Assembly (NCBI GenBank): GCA_003545125.1
Contig: DQCI01000252.1
Span: 1 to 15,105 of the forward strand
Direction: 5' to 3'
DNA from: Paracoccaceae bacterium
Lineage (GTDB): Bacteria > Pseudomonadota > Alphaproteobacteria > Rhodobacterales > Rhodobacteraceae
Length of the DNA: 15,105 nt
Positions 6,275-13,187 of this stretch are shown here, one piece after another. Position 1 is the first letter of the stretch; every line of letters begins with the position of its first letter. The translations under genes and the position numbers were made by a program. The notes under the pieces are model-generated. The model had not been told where the DNA came from. It searched no databases and saw only the letters and a list, made by a program, of their open reading frames with translations.

Positions 6275-7487
6275 GGGCAGGGGCCTCCGCAAGCAGCGTT
6301 TGGTAACGTGGGCGCAGCGTTTGCGCTGCCGCCTGCCAGGAAAACCGCGCGCGCACCGCCGGGGCCGTTGCGGCCGGGTCGCCCCAGCGGTCGGCGCGCA
6401 CGAAACCCTCGATTGCGTCGGCTAGGGGTGCAGCGGCGCTCGCGACGAGCGCGCCACCGCTCGCCTCGGCGATTTCGCCGAGTGCGCCGGCGGGGGAGGC
6501 GATCACCGGCAGGCCCGCGGCCGCAGCGTCGAGAGCGGTGATACAGAAGCCCTCCTCGATCGACGGCTGCACATAGAGATGTGCGGCGTCGTAGAGTTCG
6601 GCAAGCTCGGCGAACGGCACGGCCGTGCGCATCCGCACCACGGCGGAGAGCCCCGCGTGTGTGACCGCGCTGGCCACGCTGTCATGATAGCCGGAGATCC
6701 GGCCGGCGGGGCCGACGACGTCCCATTCGAAGACAAGCCCGGCCGAGCGCATCCGCGTGGCGACCTCCGGGATCAGGTGCTGGCGCTTGTGCGGCGCATA
6801 GCCGCCGACGGTCAGGAGCCGCACCGGGTTGTTGTGCGGGCGGCGGCTCGCGGGTGGGTCCATGAGCGCATGAAGATCGTTCGTGCGGCCATGCCCGATC
6901 ACCGCAACCGGCTGGGCGATGAGCGGCTCGAGCAGGCTGCGAACTTGCTCGGAGGGGACCACGTACAAGTCGTAGGTGTGCTTCTTCAGGCGTGTCGCGT
7001 TCTTCATCGCCACGGCCTTCAGGCGCAGCGTCTCGCGGACCCGCGCCGGCAGCGGCGCGGTATCGGGGACCAGCCGGCATTCCATCGGCGGCACGTTGTG
7101 CACCGTGGCGACGCAAGGCAGACCGGCGGCCTGCAGGCGCGCGGTGTCAAGCTGCTCCATCACGAAGAGCCCGAACACCACATGCAGAAGGTCAGGGCGG
7201 TCGGGGCCCTGTGTGCGTTCCAAGGCCAGAGCATCGACCTTGCGGCAGAAATCATAACGCTGCTCGCGGCTCGGATCGCCCGTGGCGGGGTAGCCTGCAT
7301 CGACCCAGTGCACTCGGTAGGGCGGTGGGCTCATGCCTTTGGGCCGCCAGTCCTTCGGTCTCGGTCCCGGCACCATCAGCTCCGCCTCGATCCCGAGGTC
7401 CGAAAGCGCGCAGAGCGTTTCGTGCACGTAGTTGACCGTTCCACCGACCCGCGGGAAGTAGTGTTCGCTGATCGCGAGCAGTTTCAT
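6267..7487 (-). CDS. Family 4 glycosyltransferase with E-x7-D motif
   Basis: This 406-residue GT-B protein is a probable repeat-unit glycosyltransferase. The N-terminal domain begins MKLLAISEHYFPRVGG, the usual start of family 4 enzymes with a glycine-rich acceptor or phosphate loop. The C-terminal domain carries LLTVGGYAPHKRQHLIPEVA (224-243) in place of the common G-R-x-x-x-x-K-G segment. It also carries PSIEEGFCITALD (308-320), the E-x7-E site with the second glutamate replaced by aspartate (E312, D320). The substitution is conservative and the fold looks intact, so activity is likely. The ATG is 7 bases after the stop of the family 2 gene. AGGGA lies about 12 bases upstream. Its 3' end overlaps the next family 4 gene by 8 bases. 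Donor and acceptor are unknown. Confidence 0.9.
   Translation of the reverse strand: MKLLAISEHYFPRVGGTVNYVHETLCALSDLGIEAELMVPGPRPKDWRPKGMSPPPYRVHWVDAGYPATGDPSREQRYDFCRKVDALALERTQGPDRPDLLHVVFGLFVMEQLDTARLQAAGLPCVATVHNVPPMECRLVPDTAPLPARVRETLRLKAVAMKNATRLKKHTYDLYVVPSEQVRSLLEPLIAQPVAVIGHGRTNDLHALMDPPASRRPHNNPVRLLTVGGYAPHKRQHLIPEVATRMRSAGLVFEWDVVGPAGRISGYHDSVASAVTHAGLSAVVRMRTAVPFAELAELYDAAHLYVQPSIEEGFCITALDAAAAGLPVIASPAGALGEIAEASGGALVASAAAPLADAIEGFVRADRWGDPAATAPAVRARFSWQAAAQTLRPRYQTLLAEAPALD
6284..6288 (-). promoter_or_regulatory. Shine-Dalgarno GGAGG fixing the TTG start at 6274
   Basis: GGAGG on the minus strand lies within the last codons of the upstream glycosyltransferase, 9 bases before TTG at 6274-6272. 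This favours 6274 over the alternative TTG at 6292. Confidence 0.6.
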
Positions 7488-7494
7488 CGCGGCG

Positions 7495-8451
7495 TCATCC
7501 CTGTGCCCCGCCTGCGGGACGTCCGCGAAGCCGCCGGTAGAGCGCGGTGGCGCTGAAAACGAGGTCCGGCCCGCCGATCTGGCGCAACAGGCGCAACGGT
7601 GCTCGCATATCGGGCGCGTAGCCGGGGCTCAGGGCGCGGGCGCGTGCAAGCAGGCGGCGTGCCTCGTCGGGAAACGCGCTCCAATATGCCATTGCGATCT
7701 TGTCCATCCGTTGGGCTAGGGCGCGGGCGATCTCCGGTTTGATCCCGGCGCCGAACTCGGCCTCGATCTTGTCGCAGGTCCGGATACGGGATTCCAGTTT
7801 GCGGATGTCATCGTCCGCCGATACGCGGCTGTCGGCGGGGTGGTGGATGTAGTGATAAAAGACGCCGTCCACCGGCACGAAATGGTGGTCCGCCCGCAGG
7901 ATCCGCAGCAAGAGATCGCCATCCTCGTCAGTGACGAGGCTCTCGTCAAAACCGCTGAGCCCGACCAGCAGGTCGCGCGGGAACAACGCGCCGCAATGGT
8001 GGAGAAAGGGACGCACGAGCTGCCGGAGGAACTGCGCCTCTGGATCTGCCGGCAGATCCCGGTCGCTGTCGTTGATGGTGCTTTTGCCGGTGGCGAAAAC
8101 GTGCTTCGTTCGGGCGTAAGGGATGGCTCTGCCGTCGCGCGGCACGGCTTCGAGGAGGGCGGCGAGGTGGCCTTCGTCAAGCCGGTCGTCCGCGTCGAGA
8201 AATTTGATCCATTCACCACGCGCGGCTGCCAGCCCGATGTTGCGTGCCGCGCCCTGGCGGCGGTTCTCGGCTTCGCGCAGGACGCGGACGTTGTCCGGCA
8301 GGTCTGCAAACACGGCGTCGAAATCCGCGCCCGAGCCGTCATCGACGACGATCCATTCGGCATCGACCTCCGTGTTTGCCGCCATGCTGCGACGCAGGCC
8401 GTCGAAATCGCGCGACCGATAGGCGGGGATGATGACGGAGATGGCGGGCAT
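7495..8451 (-). CDS. Family 2 glycosyltransferase
   Basis: This 318-residue protein has a clear family 2 GT-A domain in its first 220 residues: ISVIIPAYRSRDF at the N-terminus, VVDDGSG (35-41) for nucleotide binding, GAARNIGLAAARGEWIKFLD (67-86), and the DADD metal site (86-89). TDEDGDLLLR further on is the usual acidic acceptor-side motif (E-D-x-D-L type). The C-terminal 90 residues are helical and Arg/Ala-rich, without membrane segments. Tight spacing, 7 bases on each side, places it between the OafA-like acyltransferase and a family 4 glycosyltransferase in one transcript. It would transfer one residue of the repeat unit; the sugar cannot be told from sequence. No strong Shine-Dalgarno precedes the ATG. 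Confidence 0.92.
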   Translation of the reverse strand: MPAISVIIPAYRSRDFDGLRRSMAANTEVDAEWIVVDDGSGADFDAVFADLPDNVRVLREAENRRQGAARNIGLAAARGEWIKFLDADDRLDEGHLAALLEAVPRDGRAIPYARTKHVFATGKSTINDSDRDLPADPEAQFLRQLVRPFLHHCGALFPRDLLVGLSGFDESLVTDEDGDLLLRILRADHHFVPVDGVFYHYIHHPADSRVSADDDIRKLESRIRTCDKIEAEFGAGIKPEIARALAQRMDKIAMAYWSAFPDEARRLLARARALSPGYAPDMRAPLRLLRQIGGPDLVFSATALYRRLRGRPAGGAQG

Positions 8452-8458
8452 GGCCGGG

Positions 8459-10486
8459 TCAGTCGCCTGCCAGGTGGGGACGCAGAAGCGGCGCGATCAG
8501 GCGTTCCGCGCCGACCGGTGTCAAATGATCGTCGTCCCAGTAGAAGGCTGTCCCGCCTTCGTGGGTTGGGCAGTCCGGTTTGCACAGCTCGTCGGCCACG
8601 GGGATATAGGTCGTATCCGGGCGGGCGGCTGATGCGGCTTCGAGGATGTCGATGGCGCGGGACTGCCGGACGAGCACCGAGGAAATGTCCGGATCGGCCG
8701 GCATCGGATTGCCCCAGCGCAGATGGGCGATCAGGTGATCGGGCACGTTCCACCCGATCTCCGGGATCGGGCCGAGGAGCAGGAATTCCACACCTGGCGC
8801 AGCGAACGCTTCAAGCGTTCGAGGCAACGCGGCGGTCACGGCGGGGGCGTTGGTCGTGCCGACCGGCGCGTCCGGGAAGACATCGGTATCCAGGCGGATC
8901 GGAAAGGGCTTGCCGCGTTCACCTGGAAGGAGGTCTCGTTCCACGACAACGGGCCAGCGGGCCACGAGGGCGACGTAGCGCAGCCCGGGCGTGTTCTCGG
9001 TGAACGCCACGGCTGCCTGCATCAACTGGCGGCAGTTTTCGCGCTGGTCAATGGTGCCGGTGACGACGCCAACGAGCGGCGCGCAGGAGACGTTTCCAAA
9101 AAACACCCCCGACAGGCCAGCCTCACGCGCGGCGAGGTCGAAAGCGTCGGCGACCGCCGCTGCATGAGAGTCGCCGATCAGGACCAGGTCCACCGGGTCG
9201 CCCGGATTGCTCGGGGCGCCGAAGCGGCAGATGTCTTCCGGGGCGTATTGGCGCATGCAGTTCTGACGGAACCTGGTCGGTTGCGCGGTACGCGCCACTG
9301 CGAGCACATCTTCCTGGACGCGGCTCGGCCAACCGTTACCGACCAGAACCAGCCCTGCGACAACGCCGATGGCGACGGCGCCGCCGAGGGAAAACCGCGC
9401 GATTGCGCCTTGCGAATACCCGCGCGGTTTGCCGGTCGCCTTGCCGGTAGCTCTACCGGTGCCGGGGCGGATGCGGAACGGACGTTCGATGTAGCGCCAG
9501 GAAAGGTAAGCCATCAGCGTCGACAGACAGACGGCGGCAATTGCGAGCGTTGCGGGGAGGTCAGGCCCGGCGGAATAGACCCGGAGAAACGCGAGGACGG
9601 GCCAGTGCCAGAGGTAAAGCGAGTAGGAGATCAGCCCCACCGCAACGAAGGCACGCGATCCCAGCGTGCGGTGGACCGCACTTGACCCCGTTGCGCCGAT
9701 CAGGATGAGGAGCGCTGAGCCGAGCACGGGGGGCAGGGCGGCGAGGCCGGGGAACGCCGTGTCGGCGCTGTAGAGGAAGACGGGCAGGAGGATAGCCGCC
9801 AGCGCGATGACGGAGAGGGTTTCGCGGGCGCCCCGGTGCATGCGGCGCGGCCCGACACCAAGCGCGAGCAGCGCCCCGAACCCCAGCTCCCAGGCCCGGG
9901 TGGGCAGGAGGTAGAAGCTCGCGGCCGGCATCCTGGGCGTGGCCCAGACAGCGAGACCGAGCGACAGCAGACTGAGTGCCGCGATGCCAAGGATCGCGGT
10001 TTGCCGCCCCCATCGCAGCAGAAGTGCGAGAAGGAGGGGGTAGAAGATGTAGAACTGTTCTTCGACCGCCAGCGACCAGGTGTGAAGCAGCGGCAGGAGA
10101 TCCGCCGCCGGCGCGAAATACCCGGTCGATGTCGACCAGAACCAGATGTTGGAGACGAAGCCGAGAGTGGCCAGCACCGAGCCGGCGAAGCCAACGAAGG
10201 CATCGGGCAAAAGCATCACGGTCGCGGCGAAAAAGCTGACCGCGACGACGAAGAACAGCGCGGGCAGGATCCGGCGTGCCCGCCTTTCGTAGAAGCGCAG
10301 GAGCGAGAACTGCCCGGCCGCGCATTCAGGCGCGATGATCGAGGTGATCAGGAAGCCAGAGATCACGAAGAACACGTCGACGCCGATGAAGCCGCCGCTG
10401 AGCCACGGCAGCCCTGCGTGGTTCAGGACGACCGGAACAACCGCTACGGAACGCAGACCATCAATGTCGGAGCGATAGGTGATCAT
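8459..10486 (-). CDS. OafA-like acyltransferase 3 with C-terminal SGNH domain
   Basis: This 675-residue two-part membrane enzyme probably transfers acetyl (or another acyl) groups across the membrane to a surface glycan. Residues 1-335 form an acyltransferase 3 domain (PF01757) with about ten helices. It carries the R-x10-H signature (R12, H23), GVDVFFVISGFLIT (35-48), HTWSLAVEEQFYIFYP (135-150) and YSLYLWHWP (288-296). A charged linker (340-365) with a short repeat leads to one more helix (about 366-384). A periplasmic SGNH domain follows, with GDSH (438-441, catalytic S440), G464/N465, and D651...H654 in DDDHLTP. Fusions of this layout include O-antigen acetylases such as OafA. It starts 9 bases after the amidotransferase stop. 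The acceptor is not shown; by context it is the polysaccharide made here. Confidence 0.92.
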   Translation of the reverse strand: MITYRSDIDGLRSVAVVPVVLNHAGLPWLSGGFIGVDVFFVISGFLITSIIAPECAAGQFSLLRFYERRARRILPALFFVVAVSFFAATVMLLPDAFVGFAGSVLATLGFVSNIWFWSTSTGYFAPAADLLPLLHTWSLAVEEQFYIFYPLLLALLLRWGRQTAILGIAALSLLSLGLAVWATPRMPAASFYLLPTRAWELGFGALLALGVGPRRMHRGARETLSVIALAAILLPVFLYSADTAFPGLAALPPVLGSALLILIGATGSSAVHRTLGSRAFVAVGLISYSLYLWHWPVLAFLRVYSAGPDLPATLAIAAVCLSTLMAYLSWRYIERPFRIRPGTGRATGKATGKPRGYSQGAIARFSLGGAVAIGVVAGLVLVGNGWPSRVQEDVLAVARTAQPTRFRQNCMRQYAPEDICRFGAPSNPGDPVDLVLIGDSHAAAVADAFDLAAREAGLSGVFFGNVSCAPLVGVVTGTIDQRENCRQLMQAAVAFTENTPGLRYVALVARWPVVVERDLLPGERGKPFPIRLDTDVFPDAPVGTTNAPAVTAALPRTLEAFAAPGVEFLLLGPIPEIGWNVPDHLIAHLRWGNPMPADPDISSVLVRQSRAIDILEAASAARPDTTYIPVADELCKPDCPTHEGGTAFYWDDDHLTPVGAERLIAPLLRPHLAGD
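9429..9464. repeat. 12-base imperfect tandem repeat x3 in the acyltransferase linker
   Basis: Units TTGCCGGTCGCC (9429-9440), TTGCCGGTAGCT (9441-9452) and CTACCGGTGCCG (9453-9464) encode, on the minus strand, a repeating GTGR-ATGK-ATGK stretch (residues about 342-353). It lies in the linker before the last membrane helix. In-frame unit changes would alter linker length without breaking the protein. Confidence 0.7.
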
Positions 10487-10495
10487 CGGTTCGCG

Positions 10496-11653
10496 TCAGG
10501 CGGCCTTGCGGCCGAGCAGGGTCCGCCGAAGCTGCGAGAGGGTGCCGACCATCTTGAAGTAGCGCGCCCGTTGCACCGCGTCGGTGCCATAGACCTCGTG
10601 CGGCACGGGATCGGCCGCGAGGATGCGGTCGAATTCTTCCTCTGAGAACCCGAGCTTCTTGCCCAAGTAAGCGCGGTCTTCGGCTTGCAGGTCTTCGTCG
10701 TAGGTCGGTTGCTGCAATTCGGCGAGGGCTTCGTCGCGGGTGATTTCGCCGTTGAGGATCAGCGTGGAGAGATGCGCCCGGCGCTTGTCGATGTTGAATT
10801 TCTTCGGCAGCACGTAGCCCTGGTAGAACCGGGTGAAGACGCTTTCGTAGTGTTTGCCGCCGTAGTCGCGCCAGCCGAGCTCTTCCATCAGCAGTTTCTT
10901 GGCGCCGGCCTTTGAATAGTAGATCAGGTCGAGCGGCGCGAACGTGCGGATCCCGTTGGCCAGGGTGTAGCGGCCCTGGTTCCAGACCCCGAGGATCGGC
11001 AGTTCCTTCAGTTTCCGCGACCCGAATTTCGCCTGGATCGCCTTGATGTTGACCGCATCGTTCTTGCGGTAGTTCCAGCGCGGCGGCATCAGCCACTCGG
11101 TGGCGTAGTTCGTCCCCGACAGGATGGTGCGTACCTTGTGCTTGGCGGCGAGCCGGAACAGGGCGCCGAAAATCAGGTTGTCGGTCGGCACCTCGATATC
11201 GACCACGGAGGCGAGGAAGTAGGAGCGCTGCAGGTCGCGGAACTCCTCCCAGTTCATCACGTGGGTGGCCAGCTCAAAGCCGAGGTGAGACACGATGCGC
11301 TCGATGTTGTCGACCGCCAACTCCGAGTTCCAGCCGTTGTCGAAATGCACCACCAGCGGCCTCAGACCCCATTCCTTGCTGAGATAGGCAAGGTAGGAAC
11401 TGTCGACCCCGCCGCTGAGGCCGAGCACGCAATCGTAGCGCTTGCCCATGCCCTCGGCCTTGATCTGCGCGATCCGGCGCTCGAGGTCCGTCTTGCGCTC
11501 GTCCGGCGAGGGAAGCCCCTCGATGAAGGCCGCGAAGTCGGGGACGTAGTTCGATACCCCGTTTTCGTCGAAACGGATGTCGGGGTCGGTGGTGTCCATG
11601 ACCGTGCGGGTGCAGACCTGGTAGTGCAGATCGGACGTGTTTTGCGTTTTCAT
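10496..11653 (-). CDS. N-acetyl sugar amidotransferase (WbpG/WbuX family)
   Basis: This 385-residue cytoplasmic PP-loop ATPase converts an N-acetyl group of a sugar to an acetamidino group, using ATP and ammonia delivered by the HisH/HisF-type partners encoded just upstream. The PP-loop is LGLSGGVDSSYLAYL (77-91), with VVHFDNGWNSELAVDNIE (101-118) following as in the family. VPTDNLIFGALFR and LSGTNYATEW are further family-like segments. The N-terminal region that I recall as a Cys4 knob has only C14 here; the other places are T17, S34 and V37. I choose the ATG at 11653, 19 bases after the HisF stop. A TTG at 11704 would add a 17-residue Arg/Pro-rich extension read through the end of hisF. Relatives are WbpG of Pseudomonas aeruginosa O5, PseA/LegG of Campylobacter and WbuX of E. 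coli. The exact sugar is unknown. Confidence 0.88.
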   Translation of the reverse strand: MKTQNTSDLHYQVCTRTVMDTTDPDIRFDENGVSNYVPDFAAFIEGLPSPDERKTDLERRIAQIKAEGMGKRYDCVLGLSGGVDSSYLAYLSKEWGLRPLVVHFDNGWNSELAVDNIERIVSHLGFELATHVMNWEEFRDLQRSYFLASVVDIEVPTDNLIFGALFRLAAKHKVRTILSGTNYATEWLMPPRWNYRKNDAVNIKAIQAKFGSRKLKELPILGVWNQGRYTLANGIRTFAPLDLIYYSKAGAKKLLMEELGWRDYGGKHYESVFTRFYQGYVLPKKFNIDKRRAHLSTLILNGEITRDEALAELQQPTYDEDLQAEDRAYLGKKLGFSEEEFDRILAADPVPHEVYGTDAVQRARYFKMVGTLSQLRRTLLGRKAA

Positions 11654-11672
11654 CGGTCCGGTTTCTCGCTTC

Positions 11673-12488
11673 TCAATCCGTTTCGGTCGCGGACCCGGCG
11701 GCAATCTGCGCGGCCGTCGGGTAGTTGATCAACACGCCCTGGCCCTTGGCCCTGTAAACGAACAGGCTGCCCGCGGCCACCGCGGCGCATCCGGTATCGG
11801 TCACGGCGCGGGCCAGGTCGGCGACGCCTGATGCTCCGCCGCAGGCCACCACGGGGACGTCGACCGCGTCGGCAACTCCCGACAGGAGGTCATGGTCGTA
11901 GCCGTCGAAGGTGCCGTCTCGGTCGATCGAGTAGACGATCAACTCGCCAGCCCCGTCTGCGGCCGCCGCGCGGGCGATGTCTTCGACGCTGCCCTTCAGC
12001 GGTTTACGCCCCCCGGCGAGCCGCACTTTCGGCTTGCCCCAGAGCGGCGCGCCGACCGGCAGGCAGAGGGTGATCGCCTGTGCCCCCCAGCGCGCGGAGG
12101 CCTCGCGGATCAGGTCGGACCCGTCGAGCAGGCTGGACGAGAGGATCACCTTTTCGATCCCGGTCTCGTAGACCCGCTCGATCTCGGCCATCGTGCGCAG
12201 TCCGCCGCCATAGGCCACCGGCATGAAGGCCTCGCTCACGATGTCTTCGATATGGGCGTAATTCGGCTCCGTGCCCTTCCGGCTCGCGTCGATGTCGAGC
12301 AGGACGAGTTCGTCGACTTCCTTGTTGTTGAAGATCTTGACCGCGTTGATCGGGTCGCCGATGTAGTCGCGCTTTCCGAACTTCACCGTCTTGACCAGCC
12401 GCCCGTCGGAATCGATCAGCAGCGTCGGGATGACCCGGGGGCGGGGGCGCGAACGGGGGCGGCCGGGCGTGGGGACAAGCGGTGCCAT
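11673..12488 (-). CDS. hisF: HisF-type cyclase paralogue of the sugar amidination system (HisF2)
   Basis: This 271-residue (beta-alpha)8 barrel is related to the imidazole glycerol phosphate synthase cyclase subunit. Preserved features are GDPINAVKIFNNKEVDELVL (44-63), YGGGLR (93-98), SIDRDGT (187-193) and the phosphate-site CGGASG (216-221). The ending SLFVYRAKGQGVLINYP is typical of surface-polysaccharide paralogues, not of true HisF. By eye the position of the first catalytic aspartate (CLDVKDG in histidine enzymes) is hydrophobic, TLLIDSDG. The second catalytic aspartate falls at a proline in LCLPVG. This fits an ammonia-channelling role rather than histidine synthesis. The ATG at 12488 overlaps the HisH stop by one base (TGATG). 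It leaves an unusual 18-residue N-terminal extension, rich in Pro and Arg, before the first barrel strand; no later start exists before that strand. Confidence 0.88.
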   Translation of the reverse strand: MAPLVPTPGRPRSRPRPRVIPTLLIDSDGRLVKTVKFGKRDYIGDPINAVKIFNNKEVDELVLLDIDASRKGTEPNYAHIEDIVSEAFMPVAYGGGLRTMAEIERVYETGIEKVILSSSLLDGSDLIREASARWGAQAITLCLPVGAPLWGKPKVRLAGGRKPLKGSVEDIARAAAADGAGELIVYSIDRDGTFDGYDHDLLSGVADAVDVPVVACGGASGVADLARAVTDTGCAAVAAGSLFVYRAKGQGVLINYPTAAQIAAGSATETD

Positions 12489-13162
12489 CAGGCCGCACCT
12501 TTCCGCGATCCGCCCGATCCCGGCGCCCAGCCGACGAAGGCTTCGAGCAGCGCCTTGCCGAAGCGGTGGCTCTTCTCGGGGTGGAACTGGAAGCCCATCA
12601 CGTTGCCCTGCGCCACCCCGGCGGCGAATTCGTAGCCGTGGTGCGCCCTGAGCACCGCCGTTTCGGGGTGGTCGCAATCGAAGTGAAAGCTGTGATCGTA
12701 GTAGTAGCGCGCGTCCTCGAGAACGGCGCGGGCGAAGACATCCGCGATCGCGCTGCTTTGGCGCGCGCCCTCGGATATCCAGGTCTCGGCCCAGCCCATG
12801 TGCGGCACCTGGCGGGGCTGGTCCATCTGCGCGCGGTCGAAGGCGACAACGTCGGCCTCGACCCAGCCGAGGCCCGCGCGTTCGCTCTCGTCGCTCCTGC
12901 GCGCGATCAGCTGCGCCCCGAGGCAGATGCCGAGCAGCGGCACCCGGTCATCCATGACCCGGGCGTTCAGCGCCGGGATCAGGCCGCGTTCTTCGAGCCC
13001 GGCCATGCCATGGCCGTAATGCCCCACGCCGGGCAAGATCAGCTTCTCGGCCGCGCCGATCTCGTCGGGTGTCGAGGCGATCACGGCCCGAGTACCGATG
13101 CTGCGCAGCATGTTCTGCACCGACCGGATATTGCCGGCGCCATAGTCGACGATCGCGATCAT
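12488..13162 (-). CDS. hisH: HisH-type glutamine amidotransferase of the sugar amidination system (HisH2)
   Basis: This 224-residue class I glutamine amidotransferase releases ammonia from glutamine for its HisF-type partner. It begins MIAIVDYGAGNIRSVQNML, as HisH proteins do. It has LPGVGHYGHGM (oxyanion-side loop, 43-53), the nucleophile in GICLGAQL (Cys80), and FQFHPEKS with His194 and Glu196 completing the triad. All catalytic residues are present. Lying next to a HisF paralogue and a WbpG-type amidotransferase, inside a polysaccharide operon and without other his genes, it belongs to acetamidino-sugar synthesis rather than to histidine synthesis. It ends in a Gly/Ser/Lys tail. The start is well supported by a strong Shine-Dalgarno, and its stop overlaps the HisF start by one base. 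Confidence 0.93.
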   Translation of the reverse strand: MIAIVDYGAGNIRSVQNMLRSIGTRAVIASTPDEIGAAEKLILPGVGHYGHGMAGLEERGLIPALNARVMDDRVPLLGICLGAQLIARRSDESERAGLGWVEADVVAFDRAQMDQPRQVPHMGWAETWISEGARQSSAIADVFARAVLEDARYYYDHSFHFDCDHPETAVLRAHHGYEFAAGVAQGNVMGFQFHPEKSHRFGKALLEAFVGWAPGSGGSRKGAA

Positions 13163-13168
13163 GTCATT

Positions 13169-13176
13169 TCACCTCC
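13169..13176 (-). promoter_or_regulatory. Strong Shine-Dalgarno GGAGGTGA before hisH
   Basis: GGAGGTGA is an eight-base match to the 16S anti-Shine-Dalgarno and lies 6 bases before the hisH ATG. It is by far the strongest ribosome binding site I see in the operon; most other starts have weak or no visible sites, so the amidation cassette may be translated at a higher rate. Confidence 0.75.
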
Positions 13177-13187
13177 AACGCCCGCTC

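Noticed and set aside
7840..9003. Plus-strand open frame of 387 codons
   Set aside because: Antisense to the family 2 glycosyltransferase and the SGNH domain, both with clear motifs; a GC-driven shadow.
11673..13162. Histidine biosynthesis operon (hisH, hisF)
   Set aside because: No other his genes are present, the HisF lacks the usual catalytic aspartates by eye, and a WbpG-type sugar amidotransferase follows immediately.
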